Shown: positions 34,231 through 46,397 of the stretch, in pieces
Layout of the letters: each line of letters opens with the position of its first letter
Numbering within the stretch: position 1 is the stretch's first letter
DNA from: Zea mays
Lineage: Eukaryota; Streptophyta; Magnoliopsida; Poales; Poaceae
Length of the DNA stretch: 64,000 nt
NCBI RefSeq assembly: GCF_902167145.1
Contig: NC_050098.1
Coordinates: 117,404,207 to 117,468,206 of the forward strand
Direction of reading: 5' to 3'
The notes under the pieces: generated by a model
Told to the model about the DNA's origin: nothing
The model's input: the letters and a program-made list of their open reading frames with translations, nothing else
Databases searched by the model: none
Translations under genes and position numbers: made by a program

Positions 34231-37200
34231 TTACAATTTACATGAGGCTAAAAAGCCTGGGAAATTCTTTTCTAGAAAATCTTGAGTTTCCCATGTAGCC
34301 TCATCTTCAGAATGCTGGTTCCACTGTATCTTATAAAACTTGAGAGTTTTTCTCCGGGTAACCCTGTCCTTTTGATCCAAGACTCGAATAGGGTGCTCAG
34401 AGTATGTCAAGTCCGGTTCAAGGACAACATCCGTTACTTCAATGGTTCGATCGGGAACCCGAAGACACTTCTTCAATTGTGACACATGGAACACATTATG
34501 CACAGCAGACAAGGTTTCGGGTAGTTGGAGTCGGTATGCCACTGGTCCACATTGCTCAAGTACCAGGAATGGACCAATGTACCTGGGTGCAAGCTTCCCT
34601 TTAACCCCAAAACGCGATACTCCTTTCATTGGTGAGACTTTCAGGTAAACATAGTCTCCTTCCAGGAAATATAAGGGCATTCGCCGTGTGTCTGCATAAC
34701 TCTTCTGACGAGCTTGTGCCTTCTTCATATTATAAATAATTTTCTGAACCTTATCCTCGGCCTCTTTCACCATATCAGGCCTAAAGAAGTACCTTTCTCC
34801 AGGTTCAGACCAATTTAGCGGAGTACGACATCGACGTCCATATAAAGCTTCAAAGGGTGCCATCTTGATACTTTCTTGATAGCTATTATTATATGAAAAC
34901 TCCGCCAAAGGCAAACATTCATCCCATTTCTGTGAGAAGTCCAGAACACATGCCCACAGCATATCTTCAAGTATTTGGTTCACTCTCTCAGTCTGTCCAC
35001 TGGTCTGAGGATGATAGGCCGAACTGTGGAGTAACTTAGTACCCAGGGATTTATGAAGTTCTTCCCAGAATTTGGATACAAATTGTGGTCCACGATCCGA
35101 CACTATAGTCTTTGGGACACCATGCAAACTGAGAATACGGGCAATGTATAACTCCGCATAGGTAAGTACCGGATAATATGTCTTGACCGGTAGAAAGTGA
35201 GCAATCTTTGTAAGTCGATCAACAATCACCCAAATAGAGTCATATCCTTTTGCGGTCCTGGGCAATCCCACAATAAAGTCCATACTGATGTCTTCCCATT
35301 TCCATGTTGGTATTGGTAGCGACTGTAATGGACCAGCAGTTTTCATGTGTATGGCCTTGACACGTCTGCAAATGTCACACTTAGCCACATAGCGTGCAAT
35401 TTCGATCTTCATCTTTGTCCACCAGTAATGTTGCTTTAAGTCTTGGTACATCTTAGTGCTTCCGGGATGAATAGAATAACGACTAAGATGTGCTTCATCA
35501 AGAATTTGCTGGCGGAGTTCTTCGTTCTTTGGCACTACTATGCGGTTTTTAAACCATATCACACCTTGATCGTCTTCCTTGAAACATTTGGCTACTCCAG
35601 CCCTTATCTTTTCTCGTATGTGCTTCATACCCAGATTATCCTTTTGAGCATCAATTATCCTTTGCAAAATGATTGACTCAAGCTTTAGCTGATTTAGAGT
35701 CCCTTGTTGGATTATCCCCAGGTTTAGCTTTTCCATTTCCTGACACAAAGTGTTGTCAGAGGTCTTCACCATAAGACAGTGGCAGGAAGTCTTACGGCTC
35801 AGTGCATCTGCCACCACATTGGCTTTGCCTGGGTGATAATGGATCTCCAGTTCATAGTCCTTAATAAGCTCAAGCCATCGTCTTTGCCTCATATTTAATT
35901 CTGACTCAGTGAAAATGTACTTCAAACTTTTATGATCTGTATATATGTGACAGATATTTCCCAGCAGATAGTGACGCCATATTTTCAGGGCATGAACCAC
36001 AGCAGCTAGCTCCAGATCATGAGTTGGGTAATGCTCCTCATGTCGGCGCAACTGCCTTGAAGCGTATGCAATTACTCGGCCCTCTTGCATCAGTACACAG
36101 CCGAGCCCACTGCCAGATGCATCACAATATACATCAAAAGGCTTAGTGATGTCCGGTTGAGCCAATACCGGAGCAGTGGTTAATAATGTCTTCAATTGCT
36201 CAAAGGCTTCATTACACTTAGAAGACCAATTGAACTTAATGTCATTCTTCAATAAACTTGTGATTGGCTTCACAAGCTTAGAAAAATCTAGTATGAATAT
36301 GCGATAATACCCAGCTAGTCCAAGAAAACTCCGGACTTGGTGAACAGTTGTTGGGGGTTTCCACTCCAGAATATCTTTGACCTTGCTAGGATCTACCACA
36401 ATTCCTTTAGTCGATAACACGTGCCCCAAGAATTGAATTTCCTCCAGCCAGAACGCGCACTTGCTGAATTTGGCATACAACTGATGTTCCCTCAGGCGCG
36501 TCAATACAATCCGTAGATGCTGAGCATGGTCCTCTTCATTCTTAGAATATATCAAGATATCGTCGATGAAGACCACCACGAACTTGTCCAACTCGGGCAT
36601 GAACACCGAGTTCATCAAATAGGTGAAGTGGGCAGGAGCATTTGTGAGCCCGAAAGACATTACCAGGTATTCAAACAATCCATACCGCGTAGTAAACGCG
36701 GTCTTCGGTATATCCTCGGGCCGAATACGGATTTGGTGATAGCCCGACCTAAGATCAATTTTGGAAAATACCCTCGCCCCAGTCAGTTGATCAAATAAGA
36801 TGTCGATCCTTGGAAGAGGGTACTTATTCTTAATAGTGACCTCATTCAGGGGTCGATAATCCACGCACATTCGCAAGGTTTGATCCTTCTTCTTGACAAA
36901 AATGGCGGGGCAACCCCATGGGGACGAGCTTGGCCGGATGAATCCCTTATTCAGTAGATCTTGTAATTGAATCTTCAATTCCGCCAACTCATTAGGGGGC
37001 ATACGGTACGATCTTCGGGAGATGGGAGCCGTACCGGGCTTTAGCTCAGTTACGAATTCTACATCTCTTTCAGGGGGCAGTCCAGGCAAATCTTCCGGAA
37101 ATACATCTGGAAACTCACATACTACCGGAATGTTCTTGATCTCCGGTACAATGGCTTCATATACTCTCCCAGAAGCTTTGGCTGGATTGGTTATGGGGAG

Positions 37201-38109
37201 AGACAAAAGAATCTCTTCTTGATTATAGCTCAACCTGACGGTTCTGAGTTCAGTGTTGAGAATTGCCTTGTGTTGGGCTAACCAATTCATACCCAAAATT
37301 ACATCTATATCCTGGCCTTTCAGAACAATCATGTTAGCAGGAAAGTTCCGTCCAGCCATTGTTACTGGCACTTCATAGGCCACTTCTTTAGTAAAAATGT
37401 GTCCCCCAGGTGAATGAATTTTAAATCCCTCTTTTGATTCATGGTATGCAATGTGATGTTGCTCCACAAATTTCTTGCTAATGAATGTATGCGAAGCACC
37501 AGAATCAAAAAGAATAATTGCAGGGTGACTGGCCACAGGAAACGTACCCATCATCACCGGCTCTCCTTCCGGTGTAGTGGCCACTTGAGTGTAATATACA
37601 CGCCCCATCTTCTTTATATTTTTCCCCACAGTATTTCCTTTGGGCTGAGCTGATCCCCCAGATCCTTGCGGAGCATTTGATTGATTTTGCTTAGGATATG
37701 GGTAGTCTTTGATGAAATGTCCCGACTTGCCGCAATTAAAACACCCAGTTGAAGAACTAGGCAAGGCAGGGAATCGAGTGCCTGGGGCACCCGGCTGATT
37801 TGGAGTAGTGGGGGTATTGTTGGGGCGAATAATGATTGGCTGTTTGAAAGGGAATGAGGGTGGACGAGAAAAAGTGTGATTTTGGCTTGAAGGTCGGATC
37901 ACAAACTGTTGCCTCTTCGCCTGGCCCTGACTAGGCCTCTCACCACCGAGTCCCTTATTCTTCCCAGAACTTGCGTATTTTGCTTCAACAGATAAGGTTG
38001 TGCTGACAGCCTTTCCATACGTTAAGTCAATACAAGCAGCCATTTTCCTCTGTAGCCGATCATTTAGTCCTCTCATGAAGCAGTTCTTTTTCTTTAAATC
38101 AGTATTCAC
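34231..38109 (-). CDS. Element G Gag C-terminus and Pol polyprotein (protease, RT, RNase H, integrase, chromodomain)
   Basis: A single open frame of 1292 residues follows the TAG at 38110. A zinc knuckle lies at 123-136 ([14 protein letters not shown]): C123, C126 and H131 are present, but the fourth ligand is Tyr136, not Cys. Protease has [11 protein letters not shown] (Asp201). RT shows [31 protein letters not shown] and FIDDILIYS. RNase H has [11 protein letters not shown] and TDHKSLKYI. Integrase has an HHCC finger ([14 protein letters not shown]) and the core Asp, Asp, Glu in [15 protein letters not shown] and QTERVNQ. The chromodomain-like end ([26 protein letters not shown]) fits a chromovirus. 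Full translation from the gag start is blocked by the upstream stop and frameshift. Confidence 0.93.
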   Translation of the reverse strand: MNTDLKKKNCFMRGLNDRLQRKMAACIDLTYGKAVSTTLSVEAKYASSGKNKGLGGERPSQGQAKRQQFVIRPSSQNHTFSRPPSFPFKQPIIIRPNNTPTTPNQPGAPGTRFPALPSSSTGCFNCGKSGHFIKDYPYPKQNQSNAPQGSGGSAQPKGNTVGKNIKKMGRVYYTQVATTPEGEPVMMGTFPVASHPAIILFDSGASHTFISKKFVEQHHIAYHESKEGFKIHSPGGHIFTKEVAYEVPVTMAGRNFPANMIVLKGQDIDVILGMNWLAQHKAILNTELRTVRLSYNQEEILLSLPITNPAKASGRVYEAIVPEIKNIPVVCEFPDVFPEDLPGLPPERDVEFVTELKPGTAPISRRSYRMPPNELAELKIQLQDLLNKGFIRPSSSPWGCPAIFVKKKDQTLRMCVDYRPLNEVTIKNKYPLPRIDILFDQLTGARVFSKIDLRSGYHQIRIRPEDIPKTAFTTRYGLFEYLVMSFGLTNAPAHFTYLMNSVFMPELDKFVVVFIDDILIYSKNEEDHAQHLRIVLTRLREHQLYAKFSKCAFWLEEIQFLGHVLSTKGIVVDPSKVKDILEWKPPTTVHQVRSFLGLAGYYRIFILDFSKLVKPITSLLKNDIKFNWSSKCNEAFEQLKTLLTTAPVLAQPDITKPFDVYCDASGSGLGCVLMQEGRVIAYASRQLRRHEEHYPTHDLELAAVVHALKIWRHYLLGNICHIYTDHKSLKYIFTESELNMRQRRWLELIKDYELEIHYHPGKANVVADALSRKTSCHCLMVKTSDNTLCQEMEKLNLGIIQQGTLNQLKLESIILQRIIDAQKDNLGMKHIREKIRAGVAKCFKEDDQGVIWFKNRIVVPKNEELRQQILDEAHLSRYSIHPGSTKMYQDLKQHYWWTKMKIEIARYVAKCDICRRVKAIHMKTAGPLQSLPIPTWKWEDISMDFIVGLPRTAKGYDSIWVIVDRLTKIAHFLPVKTYYPVLTYAELYIARILSLHGVPKTIVSDRGPQFVSKFWEELHKSLGTKLLHSSAYHPQTSGQTERVNQILEDMLWACVLDFSQKWDECLPLAEFSYNNSYQESIKMAPFEALYGRRCRTPLNWSEPGERYFFRPDMVKEAEDKVQKIIYNMKKAQARQKSYADTRRMPLYFLEGDYVYLKVSPMKGVSRFGVKGKLAPRYIGPFLVLEQCGPVAYRLQLPETLSAVHNVFHVSQLKKCLRVPDRTIEVTDVVLEPDLTYSEHPIRVLDQKDRVTRRKTLKFYKIQWNQHSEDEATWETQDFLEKNFPGFLASCKL

Positions 38110-38699
38110 CTAGTCGATGGCATACTGTGACAGGTGATTAAACTTGTTGAGATACTGATTGACGGTATCTCCCCCTTGTTTTAACTTCATGAATTCTTCC
38201 TGTTTCATATGCAGCACTCCTTCGGGTATGTAGTGCTCACGGAAGGCTGCTTTAAACTCTTCCAGGTGACTTGATGGTTGACAGGTTGAATAGCCACAAA
38301 ATTTCCCCACCAGGTACTGGCAGGACCACGTAGTTGTTGTGCTGCGAATAATGGCTTCTGCGTCTCTGAACAGCGGAGAAGACCAAACTTTTGTTCAATA
38401 ACCCGTATCCACTCATCAGCTTCTAGTGGATCTTCAGCTTTGACGAATAGGGGTGGACGGGTTTCAGAGAAGTCCAGATAGGTGGTTTCACGGGGGCCTT
38501 GCTGATAACCCCTTCCTGCCTGCTGCTGGAATTGCTGCTGATCCGCCATTTCCCTAAGGAAGCGGGTATTGTCTGCGGTGGCATTCACCAAGGCGGCAAT
38601 CGCCTCGGCTAATGTGGGAGGAACCGGAGGTGGGTTTGGGGTAACATCCCTTCCCCCAGAAGTTCCTGCTGCGTCCTGTCCTCGAGTCCTGGTCGGCAT
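38110..38699 (-). pseudogene. Element G gag N-terminal part, with one frameshift and one stop
   Basis: Start at the ATG of MPTRTRGQDAAG (38699). The gag core reads PPLFVKAEDPLEADEWI, CSETQKPLFAAQQLRGPASTWW, then EFKAAFREHYIPEGV, EFMKLKQGGDTVNQYL. Near 38260-38266 one base appears missing in the CACCTGGAAGAG stretch, moving the frame. A TAG at 38110-38112 then separates it from the 1292-residue frame. These are the only two clear defects seen in the gag-pol frame of G. Confidence 0.85.
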
Positions 38700-38882
38700 C
38701 TGTGGCAAAGAACATTTGAAGTAAACATAATGTGCCAGAGAAACCTTCCATTTTACATTACTATAAAAAGTAATGATACAGACTCGATATTACATAATAG
38801 GATACATTACCCATTATACAAAAGTTCAACCTATTATACAACAGTACAATCTACAATACACTACTCTACTTCTATTACACCA

Positions 38883-39467
38883 TTAGTCCTGCTTTCCATT
38901 ACTCTTGGCGGCCTCATCGTCAGGTGTGGGAGTCCAGACGTCAACCAACCTCAAGGAAGGAGGGGGCTCAAAAAGGTCTAACTCCCCACCCAGCGCGCGT
39001 CCCGCAACGTGAGAGGGTCCAGCTTCCGCCTCAGCAGGGTGTGCAGGCACACTAGGGTGTAATTGTGAGTATAGTACATGGACTTCCTCATGCAACGTAT
39101 TGCAGTAGACCTGCAGGTTGTTGACAGTTGAGCTAAGTTCTTTAATTCGGGCCTGAGCCCTTGCTTCCTTAGCACATGCTAGCAAACGAGACTGTACTGC
39201 CCAGTCAAGTGCTAAGTCTCGATCAGCAAGCTGATCCTGCAGGTGACGGATGTCCCTTCTTAGTTCATTGATTCTACCTCCGTCTGCGACCCAAGCATCG
39301 GTCCTGTGTTGCAGCGCTGCTTGAAGTCGACTCACTCGGGCTTCAAGATCTCTTATGGGGTCATTACTTCCACTGCTGCTGCTTTCATGTCGAGGGGCCA
39401 GTTGATGCCGAGGCACTCCAATTGGTCCCGTTGACTTTCGTGCCGTTAGCCTTGTGCGTGGCGGCAT
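38883..39467 (-). CDS. Element G ORF0, coiled-coil protein upstream of gag
   Basis: An intact frame of 194 residues from the ATG at 39467 (MPPRTRLTARKSTG) ends at 38883. It lies between the primer-binding site and gag, in the same orientation. The start is basic. Residues about 45-140 form a predicted coiled coil (DLEARVSRLQAALQHR, INELRRDIRHLQDQLADRD, ARIKELSSTVNNLQVY). The C-terminus is acidic and Pro-rich. No Cys/His finger or catalytic motif is seen. Rice RIRE3/RIRE8 elements carry an ORF at this place (established); its role is not known to me. In-frame upstream residues reaching 39560 lie before the likely ATG. Confidence 0.75.
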   Translation of the reverse strand: MPPRTRLTARKSTGPIGVPRHQLAPRHESSSSGSNDPIRDLEARVSRLQAALQHRTDAWVADGGRINELRRDIRHLQDQLADRDLALDWAVQSRLLACAKEARAQARIKELSSTVNNLQVYCNTLHEEVHVLYSQLHPSVPAHPAEAEAGPSHVAGRALGGELDLFEPPPSLRLVDVWTPTPDDEAAKSNGKQD

Positions 39468-39689
39468 CTTTCTAAGGGGGAAAATGTTATTAGTATAATT
39501 CTTAGCATGATGCATGTGTAAGTACAGAATCAACCTCAGTCGATTCAACCTTCTACACATTGCACTCTTCCTATCTGGTCTTTAAGATAGACTCTTCAGA
39601 ATACTTAGGTAAGAAGAGAAAAGAGTTTTTAGGTAAGACTTTTGAAAATCCTTTTGAAGATGCCTCATAATATCTGCAAAGAAGGGCTA

Positions 39690-39702
39690 CGCTCCGATAC
39701 CA
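39690..39702 (-). other. Primer-binding site of element G (initiator Met tRNA type)
   Basis: The minus strand reads TGGTATCGGAGCG two bases after the 5' LTR, close to the standard TGGTATCAGAGC. Confidence 0.88.
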
Positions 39703-39704
39703 GC

Positions 39705-42700
39705 TGTGACGGAACCTCCCAAGTAATTAGGCCCACCTACAGCTGTCCTTGTCTAACAGACATCAGACACCCTGTAGATGTTCCTAAGTCACTTGACAAG
39801 TTCGGTATCTTTCCTTACCTCACCAGGAACGTTTCACCCGTCTTGCAGACATCACAGAACATCGGAGATAAAGAAATGCGGAAGCGATTACATAAATTAC
39901 ATTTATTTTAAAAACAAGCTTAAGTTATTTTATTACAGACCAGAACTAAAAGCGAGTGCAGAGTAGTAATATTATACAAACCAAGGGAGGCACAAACTCC
40001 TCCCGATAAGTTATAAGCAAAAGATCCTATGTGGAGGACCAAGTCCTCCCGCACTTCAGTCTTGTTTTTCTTCTTTGGGAACCACCTTGGCACAGAAGCA
40101 GCAGAAATCTGCTACTTCCTCACCTAAAAACAACGAAGGGATAAACCCTGAGTATGGAATTACTCAGCAAGTCTTACCCGACTAAAGAAAAGACTCTCAA
40201 GGGTATGCTGGTTGTATGGGAGTCAAGGTAAGGCTTTTCAATAATCAAAGACTCTGTTTTGCAGAAATGCTTACTAAAGTGGATCCTTAAAAATCCAATT
40301 TTATTGGTCAAATTAAGTAGAGTTACCTGCAACTAGAGTTCTTTCTACCCTAGTTCAATCACTGGTCCTGCACTAGCCAATTTCTTAACAAAAGCCCATC
40401 ATCTTTAGTGGAATGCTACGTGTAGGTCAGTGACCAAGTCTTCATAACCGCGAAGGTACGGCGATCCGAATCGATTATACTCAGCTGAGGATCTCCAATC
40501 ACACGACATATGTAGCACTTAACCCTTGCATATGTCAACCCGCCACCGGGGTTCTTAAGACCAGATCAGGTTCACGCAAACCGAGAGCACAGATACACCA
40601 CCGTCCAGCCTCTTGCCACGGAGGGTACACGCTACTCTCGCCACCGCTCCACGCCCATTTCGTGTTATCTTATTCTGGCCTTAGTCTGCCCGAGGCAAGG
40701 CTTACCCATGACGAGGCATGTGACCAGTTAAAGGGTCCTCGATCATCAAGCCTACATCGACAAGGTCCTTAATCGACTCAGACGGAGACACTACACCGAG
40801 ACTCCTTTCTCGTGCAAGTCACCCGCCCGGTCTCAACTTAATTATTTCAAACCCAAAGTTTGGTACCTGGCAGAGGTACATCTTTTCCGATGTTGAACCT
40901 ATCAAGGCCTTTGATAGATCCATCATCAAGTTTTATTTTCGAAAACATCCCTCCCACTTTGCCAAACATCTTTTGTAAAACAAAATCCTTTTGTTTTTCT
41001 AAGCAATACTAAGCATAGTAAAACCTTTTTGTAAAAACAGGGTTTCAAGGAGGGTAATCAAGATCAAGGAAGGTAATGCAGGAATAGTTTTATCAAGCAA
41101 CTCCTATCACCTAATGCAGCAATCAAGTGAGAAAGATTTTAAAAACATCAAGGAAGGTGGCAAATGCACCGGGGCTTGCCTTCGTTAGTAGGTGAGTCAG
41201 GCTCGGACTCGCAGATGTCGAAGTAGAGCCAAGTCTCTGCCTGAGATTCCAAGGTGGTGGTGTCTTCTCTTCAATCACTTCACCCTCTTCTCCGTTTTCT
41301 AAATATAACCATATAGGTATATATATAAGAATGAATGCCATGGGATGCTCATGAGGATGCAAAAATAATATAAACTTATTATCTATGTCTTGAGTACAAC
41401 TTTCCTTCACGGAACTCCGAGAACTTAGGGTTTCCGGAGTCGGTAAAGGAGTTCCTAGGGCAGGGGGGTGTTTTGGGGTTTGGTGATCAAACAAGGTCCA
41501 AATCAATTCAAACTCTACCCAAGGCTTCTAAATATTGTTTTAAGTTCCCATAAAAAAAATTTGGGCATTTTTGGACTTTCCAATTATTTTCTAAAAATCC
41601 ATAACCAATATTTTTAACTACTTTAAATACCCTAAAATTTCTTATTTCCACTAAAAATCACAAAACTATTTTTATTAAATTCTAGGAAAAATAACAAGCC
41701 TAGGAAAATTGATTTCATAATTTTACCATTTTTCTACCATTTTTAACAGATTTCCAAAGTCTTTTGGAAAAAGAAAAAAGAAAAAGATCAAATAGAGCTG
41801 GGCCGGTTCTGGCCCAGACGGCCCAGGTCCAGGGCAAAACGCGCCCGCGTGCGCCCGCGCCCTGGCAGCTTTGCAGAAAGGACCTCGCGTTTCAGAACAA
41901 CCCGAAGTAGATCCGTAGCACTATTCACTAAGTCGCTGACGCTTTACACCGAGCCCCTCTGGTTTCTAATTCTTTGCACGGCTAAGTCCCCGACGGCGCG
42001 GAGCACGGCCGAGCTCCGGCGAGCTGTCTGTGCCGGCCGATTGGGGCAAGGACTGACGTCCTTCTTCGGTCGAAACCGAATTCACACCCCGGCCAACGAT
42101 TCCCCTAAGTTAATTGCACAATTGGTGGATTAATTTGGTCTGGCCACGGAGAGCGCACGGATGGACCAAAGATTCATGCGTTCCCGACGGTCAGGGGACT
42201 TCTAGCCCAATTGGACGGTTTAGTAAGCATCACAGACACGGGGAGAAGCTTAAACGAAGCAGAGGGAGGGTTGGACTGACCGGAAAAAGGGCTAACGACG
42301 GTGAAGCTTGTTTCACGGTGGCGGAAAGAGATTTGGGGGAAAACGCGAATTCGAGCTCACTGGTGGATGATTGTGGCCGATTAGCGGTGGCTAGTTAGCT
42401 GGCGACCTCACGGAGCTAGTCACGGGCTCAATTTATAGGAGGGTAAGGCGGTGGCCGTGAATTTTGAGGAGGACGCGCGGCGGCCGGAGAGGGAGAAGAA
42501 GGCACTGGCCGCATGAGTGCGTGTCCACAGTCATGGCGAGCTCGCCGGCAATGATTTGACGGCAGTAAGAAGCCAGGGCGACGCGATGGGAAGTTAAAGC
42601 CACGCGGCGCAAGGCTAGGAGGCGGCGGTCACCGGCGTTCTTATCGATCACCGCCGCGGTGACGCATGTACGGTGGCCGGACTTGTTTATGGCCGGAGTT

Positions 42701-43747
42701 ATCCACGGCGAGGATATTTATGTGACCCAAAGTGCTGTCCAACCAAGCCGAGCCCAGATCATGGCAACAGCAGCACGAATCGCGACGGTAGGTCACCGGC
42801 GGTGAGAACCGTTGCACTGGCGATCTGATCTTCTTTGTTACTGTACCATGGGGAGAATTCAGTCAAATGCACCTGACAGCCACAGTTTAGGGCCATTGTT
42901 CTCAAAATTTTGCATTACGACTTGGTCATCTCTCTGCACCAAAGTTATAGAGCTAAAGTTAATCTTTAACTTTGCCACAAAGCTTACTATCAAATAGTCA
43001 CTAAATCCCATTCAAAATCGAGCTCAAAGTTCATCCCATCACACTGCTCCTGGAAATTTAGTTCAGGGAGGGACTGACAGCCCGACTTTGAGCTTAATTA
43101 TCTCTCAAATACTCTTAACAACCATGCTTACCACCTTAAGCAAAGTTGTTCTCCTTAGTTTGCTCTATAGTTTTTATGTGGTGACCTAGGGCAAAAACCC
43201 TATGCTTTGAAAGTTACAAAGCCCCAAAGTGGAGCCTTCAACACTGAATTTCAGACTTAGTATAGAACTCAAATGAGGTCCATTTTGCATTTAAGTCCAA
43301 AACTTAGGGTTTGGCTTTCAAGTCCACATATTTGTGAACCAAATGACTTAAAATACTTATTTAGCTTGGTTTTTGCACTTTAGCCCAAAAGTGGACTAAT
43401 TTTGCACATAGGCCCCTAGGGTTTAGTTTTAGGGTTTTCCAGGGTTCCAATTAGGGTTTCTGGTATCCTAGGGGTATAAATGTGACTCCACTTTGTTTTT
43501 GGGGATATTTTATGACTCTTTCCCTAAAGTATTTAGGTTTTCTCAATTTGGGTTAAGTTTTACCCCTTTAATCCCTATTTAGGGTTAAATTCCCTATCCA
43601 GGGTCCTATTTGCAAAACACTTAAACAATACAACTTGTTTGAAATTTTTGCCTAGTGAATGCATTCTAGGTGTATCAAACATATGCAATGCCAATGCTTA
43701 TGATGCCATGCTCAAGTTTTAGTTATGGTAACACCAGGGGTGTTACA
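39705..43747 (-). repeat. 5' LTR of element G
   Basis: 4043 bp, near-identical to 30037-34079. Right flank CCTGA at 43748-43752. Confidence 0.93.
42431..42437 (-). promoter_or_regulatory. TATA box of element G 5' LTR
   Basis: The minus strand reads CCTATAAATTGAGCCC here, with a start expected near 42405. This gives a U3 of about 1.3 kb and an unusually long R/U5 leader of about 2.7 kb. Confidence 0.6.
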
Positions 43748-45120
43748 CCTGAGGGGCTCAAGAATGCCGGAGGAAGTTTCAGCAGAATGACAGCGAAGGT
43801 CCTCCATTCTCAGATAGGCAGGAATGTGCTAACTTATGTTGATGATATCATTGTAAAAAGCACGAAGCAAGATAACCACATTGCTGATCTGCAGGAGACT
43901 TTCGCTAATTTTAGACAGGCTGGCTTAAAGCTGAATCCAGAAAAATGTGTCTTCGGAGTAAAGAAGGGGAAATTTCTTGGTTGCTTAGTTTCAACAAAGG
44001 GAATTGAGGCTAATCCAAGCAAAATCGAAGCTATACTTCGAATGGAACCACCAAGTACAAAGAAGGGGGCTCAAAGATTGACAGGAAGGCTGGCATCTCT
44101 CAACAGATTCATATCTAGATCAGCAGAGAGAAATTTACCATTTTTCGAAGTGCTGAAGTCAGCCGAAGTTTTTCAATGGGGACCAATTCAGCAGACGGCC
44201 TTCGAAGAACTGAAGCAATATCTGATAGATCTAACAACATTAACTCCACCAACGCCAGGGGCTCCTTTGTTATTATATGTGGCAGCTTCGCACTCAGCGG
44301 TAAGTGCAGCACTTGTCCAGGAAAAGCTTGAAGGCCAAGTTAAGAGGCAGGCCCCAATATATTTCGTATCCGAAGTTCTTAGTTTATCAAAGAAAAATTA
44401 TACAGAATTGGAGAAGGTACTGTATGCTGTTTTGATGGCCTCCAGGAAGCTTCGGCATTATTTTCAAGCCTACAACATAATTGTTCCTTCCTCACAACCT
44501 CTGAAGGATATTATGAGAAACCGAGAAGCTACTGGAAGGATTGGAAAATGGGCTGCAGAGCTCAATGAATTTTGTATTGATTATGTCCATAGATCTTCAA
44601 TTCAGTATCAAGCGTTGGCAGACTTCATTGCTGACTGGACGCCAGGGGCTCAGGAGGAAGAAACGAATAAAGATGCCGAAGCATGGACAATATTTTGCGA
44701 TGGGTCTTGGGGAACCTTCGGAGCAGGAGCGACTGCCTTGTTGGTTTCACCTTCTAAAGTTAAAACTTGTTATGCGGCAAGACTTGATTTTAGTTGCACA
44801 AATAATATCGCTGAGTACGAAGCTCTGCTCTTGGGTCTTCGGAAGTTAAAGGCAATGGGAATTAGAAGGGCCATTCTTAAAACTGACTCCCAAGTTATTT
44901 CTGGTCATATTGACAAGAGTTATAAAGCAAGAGACCCGAAGCTTGAAAAATATTTAGATACAGTTCGAAGGATTGAGGCTTCCTTCGAAGGATTCTCTGT
45001 CAAAAATATTCCTCGTGGAGAAAATGAATATGCTGATCTATTGGCCAAGTCAGCAGCACAGGGGCTGCCTTTACCTTCGGAAGTATTTTTTCGAAACAAT
45101 AAAAGCACCTTCGGTCGAGC
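43748..45120 (+). pseudogene. Element D pol, continued: RT C-terminal half, RNase H and second RNase H
   Basis: After the CCTGA duplication the protein resumes at the conserved GLKNAGGSFSRM region of RT. It continues with YVDDIIVKS, CVFGVKKGKFLG and the first RNase H (LYVAASHSAVSAAL, YFVSEVLSLSKKNY). The second RNase H has FCDGSWGTFGAG, NNIAEYEALLLG and KTDSQVI. The frame ends at 45127 because a T6 run near 45085-45092 is one base too long; the next frame continues the expected protein (ETIKAPSVELLERAV). Confidence 0.88.
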
Positions 45121-46397
45121 TTCTTGAAAGAGCGGTTCTTAACATATCCCCTGTCTATAGTGAAGATTGGAGAACTGAACTCATCTCTTTCCTCTAGGGT
45201 AATTTTCTTTCAGATGACGAAGCTTATAATAGGAGGATAGAAGCAAGAGCTCGACCATATGTCATAATAGAAGGGGAACTATACAAGCGAGGGGTCTGTT
45301 CCCCGTTGCTCAAGTGTTTATCCAGATCCGAAGGCATAGAATTGATGAAGGAAATACACGCAGGTCTGTGTGGATCTCACATTGGATCTAGGCCTTTGCT
45401 TGGGAAAGTTTTTCGTCAAGGATTTTATTGGCCAAAGGCAGCTTCGGATGCAGCGGATTTAGTCCAAAAGTGCGAAGGTTGTCAGAAATGTGCAAGAGAT
45501 CAAAAATAACCTTCGTCTTTAACTCAATTAATACAACCCATTTGGCCGTTGCAAAGGTGGGGCATTGATTTGCTAGGCCCATTACCACCAGCACAGGGGA
45601 ACTTAAGATATGTGGTAGTGGCAGTGGAATATTTTTCCAAGTGGATTGAGACAAAGCCCTTAGCCACAATAACTTCATTTACTATTCAAAAGTTTTTCTG
45701 GCAAAACATTGTTTGTCGCTTCGGAGTGCCGAAGGCCATTACTGTGGACAATGGGACACAGTTTGATTCTGAAGCCTTTAGAGAATTTTGTGATCAAATT
45801 GGCACGAAAATCCATTTTGCATCAGTCCGACATACAGAGTCAAATGGACTTGTCGAAAGAGCTAATGGGATCATAATGACAGGAATAATGAAGTCAATCT
45901 TCAATCAGCCTAGGGGAAAGTGGCCAGACGAGTTAATCAAAGTGGTGTGGAGCCATAACACAACCATATCAAGATTAACAGGTTTTACGCCCTTCAAATT
46001 ATTGTTTGGTGATGAAGCAATAACCCCGGAGGAAGCCAAAGCAGGATCAATAAGAACAGTAGCTTCGGCAGAAGGCGAAGACGAAGCTGATTGCTCTGTA
46101 GAAAAAGATGCTATAGAAGGGTTCAGACTTCAGGCTGTGGAAAACATCAATAAATATCAAGCTGAAACAATAAAATGGCGTGACAGAAAGGTCAAGCTGA
46201 AGAACATTGAACCAGGACACTTGGTACTTCGAAGAGTAGCCAACCCTGAAACAGTAGGCAAATTACAGCTGAAATGGGAAGGCCCCTTTTTGGTAGTATC
46301 TTCGTCAAGACCCGGTTCCTACAAATTGAAGGATATGGACGGCAACGACATTCCTAGATCATGGAATGCGGATGAGCTTCGGCGATATTATGTTTAG
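45121..46397 (+). pseudogene. Element D integrase (two stops)
   Basis: Coding resumes after the frameshift, passes a TAG at about 45197 and a TAA at 45507 (both explicable as CAG/CAA with C to T), and then runs open from 45549 to 46397. The zinc region has GLCGSHIGSRPL and CEGCQKCARD. The core has WGIDLLGPLPPAQG, TVDNGTQFDSEAF and SNGLVERANGI, giving the Asp, Asp, Glu triad. The tail has IEPGHLVLRRV, KWEGPFLVV and WNADELRRYYV and no chromodomain, as expected for the Tat lineage. Confidence 0.88.

Larger units (their letters stand above)
30037..43747 (-). mobile_element. Element G: young chromovirus (Tekay/Del, RIRE3-like) retrotransposon with ORF0
   Basis: Two 4043-bp LTRs (30037-34079 and 39705-43747) begin TGTGACGGAACC and end GGGGTGTTACA on the plus strand. 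CCTGA duplications flank the element (30032-30036, 43748-43752). On the minus strand the order is 5' LTR, primer-binding site, ORF0, gag, pol with chromodomain, polypurine tract, 3' LTR. About 30 differences between LTRs by eye (<1 %) indicate a recent insertion. An upstream ORF before gag is known in RIRE3/RIRE8-type elements. Gag has one frameshift and one stop; the rest is open. Confidence 0.93.

Noticed and set aside
45080..45095. Programmed frameshift at the T6 run in D pol
   Set aside because: Tat elements normally have one continuous pol frame, and two further stops downstream show ordinary decay.
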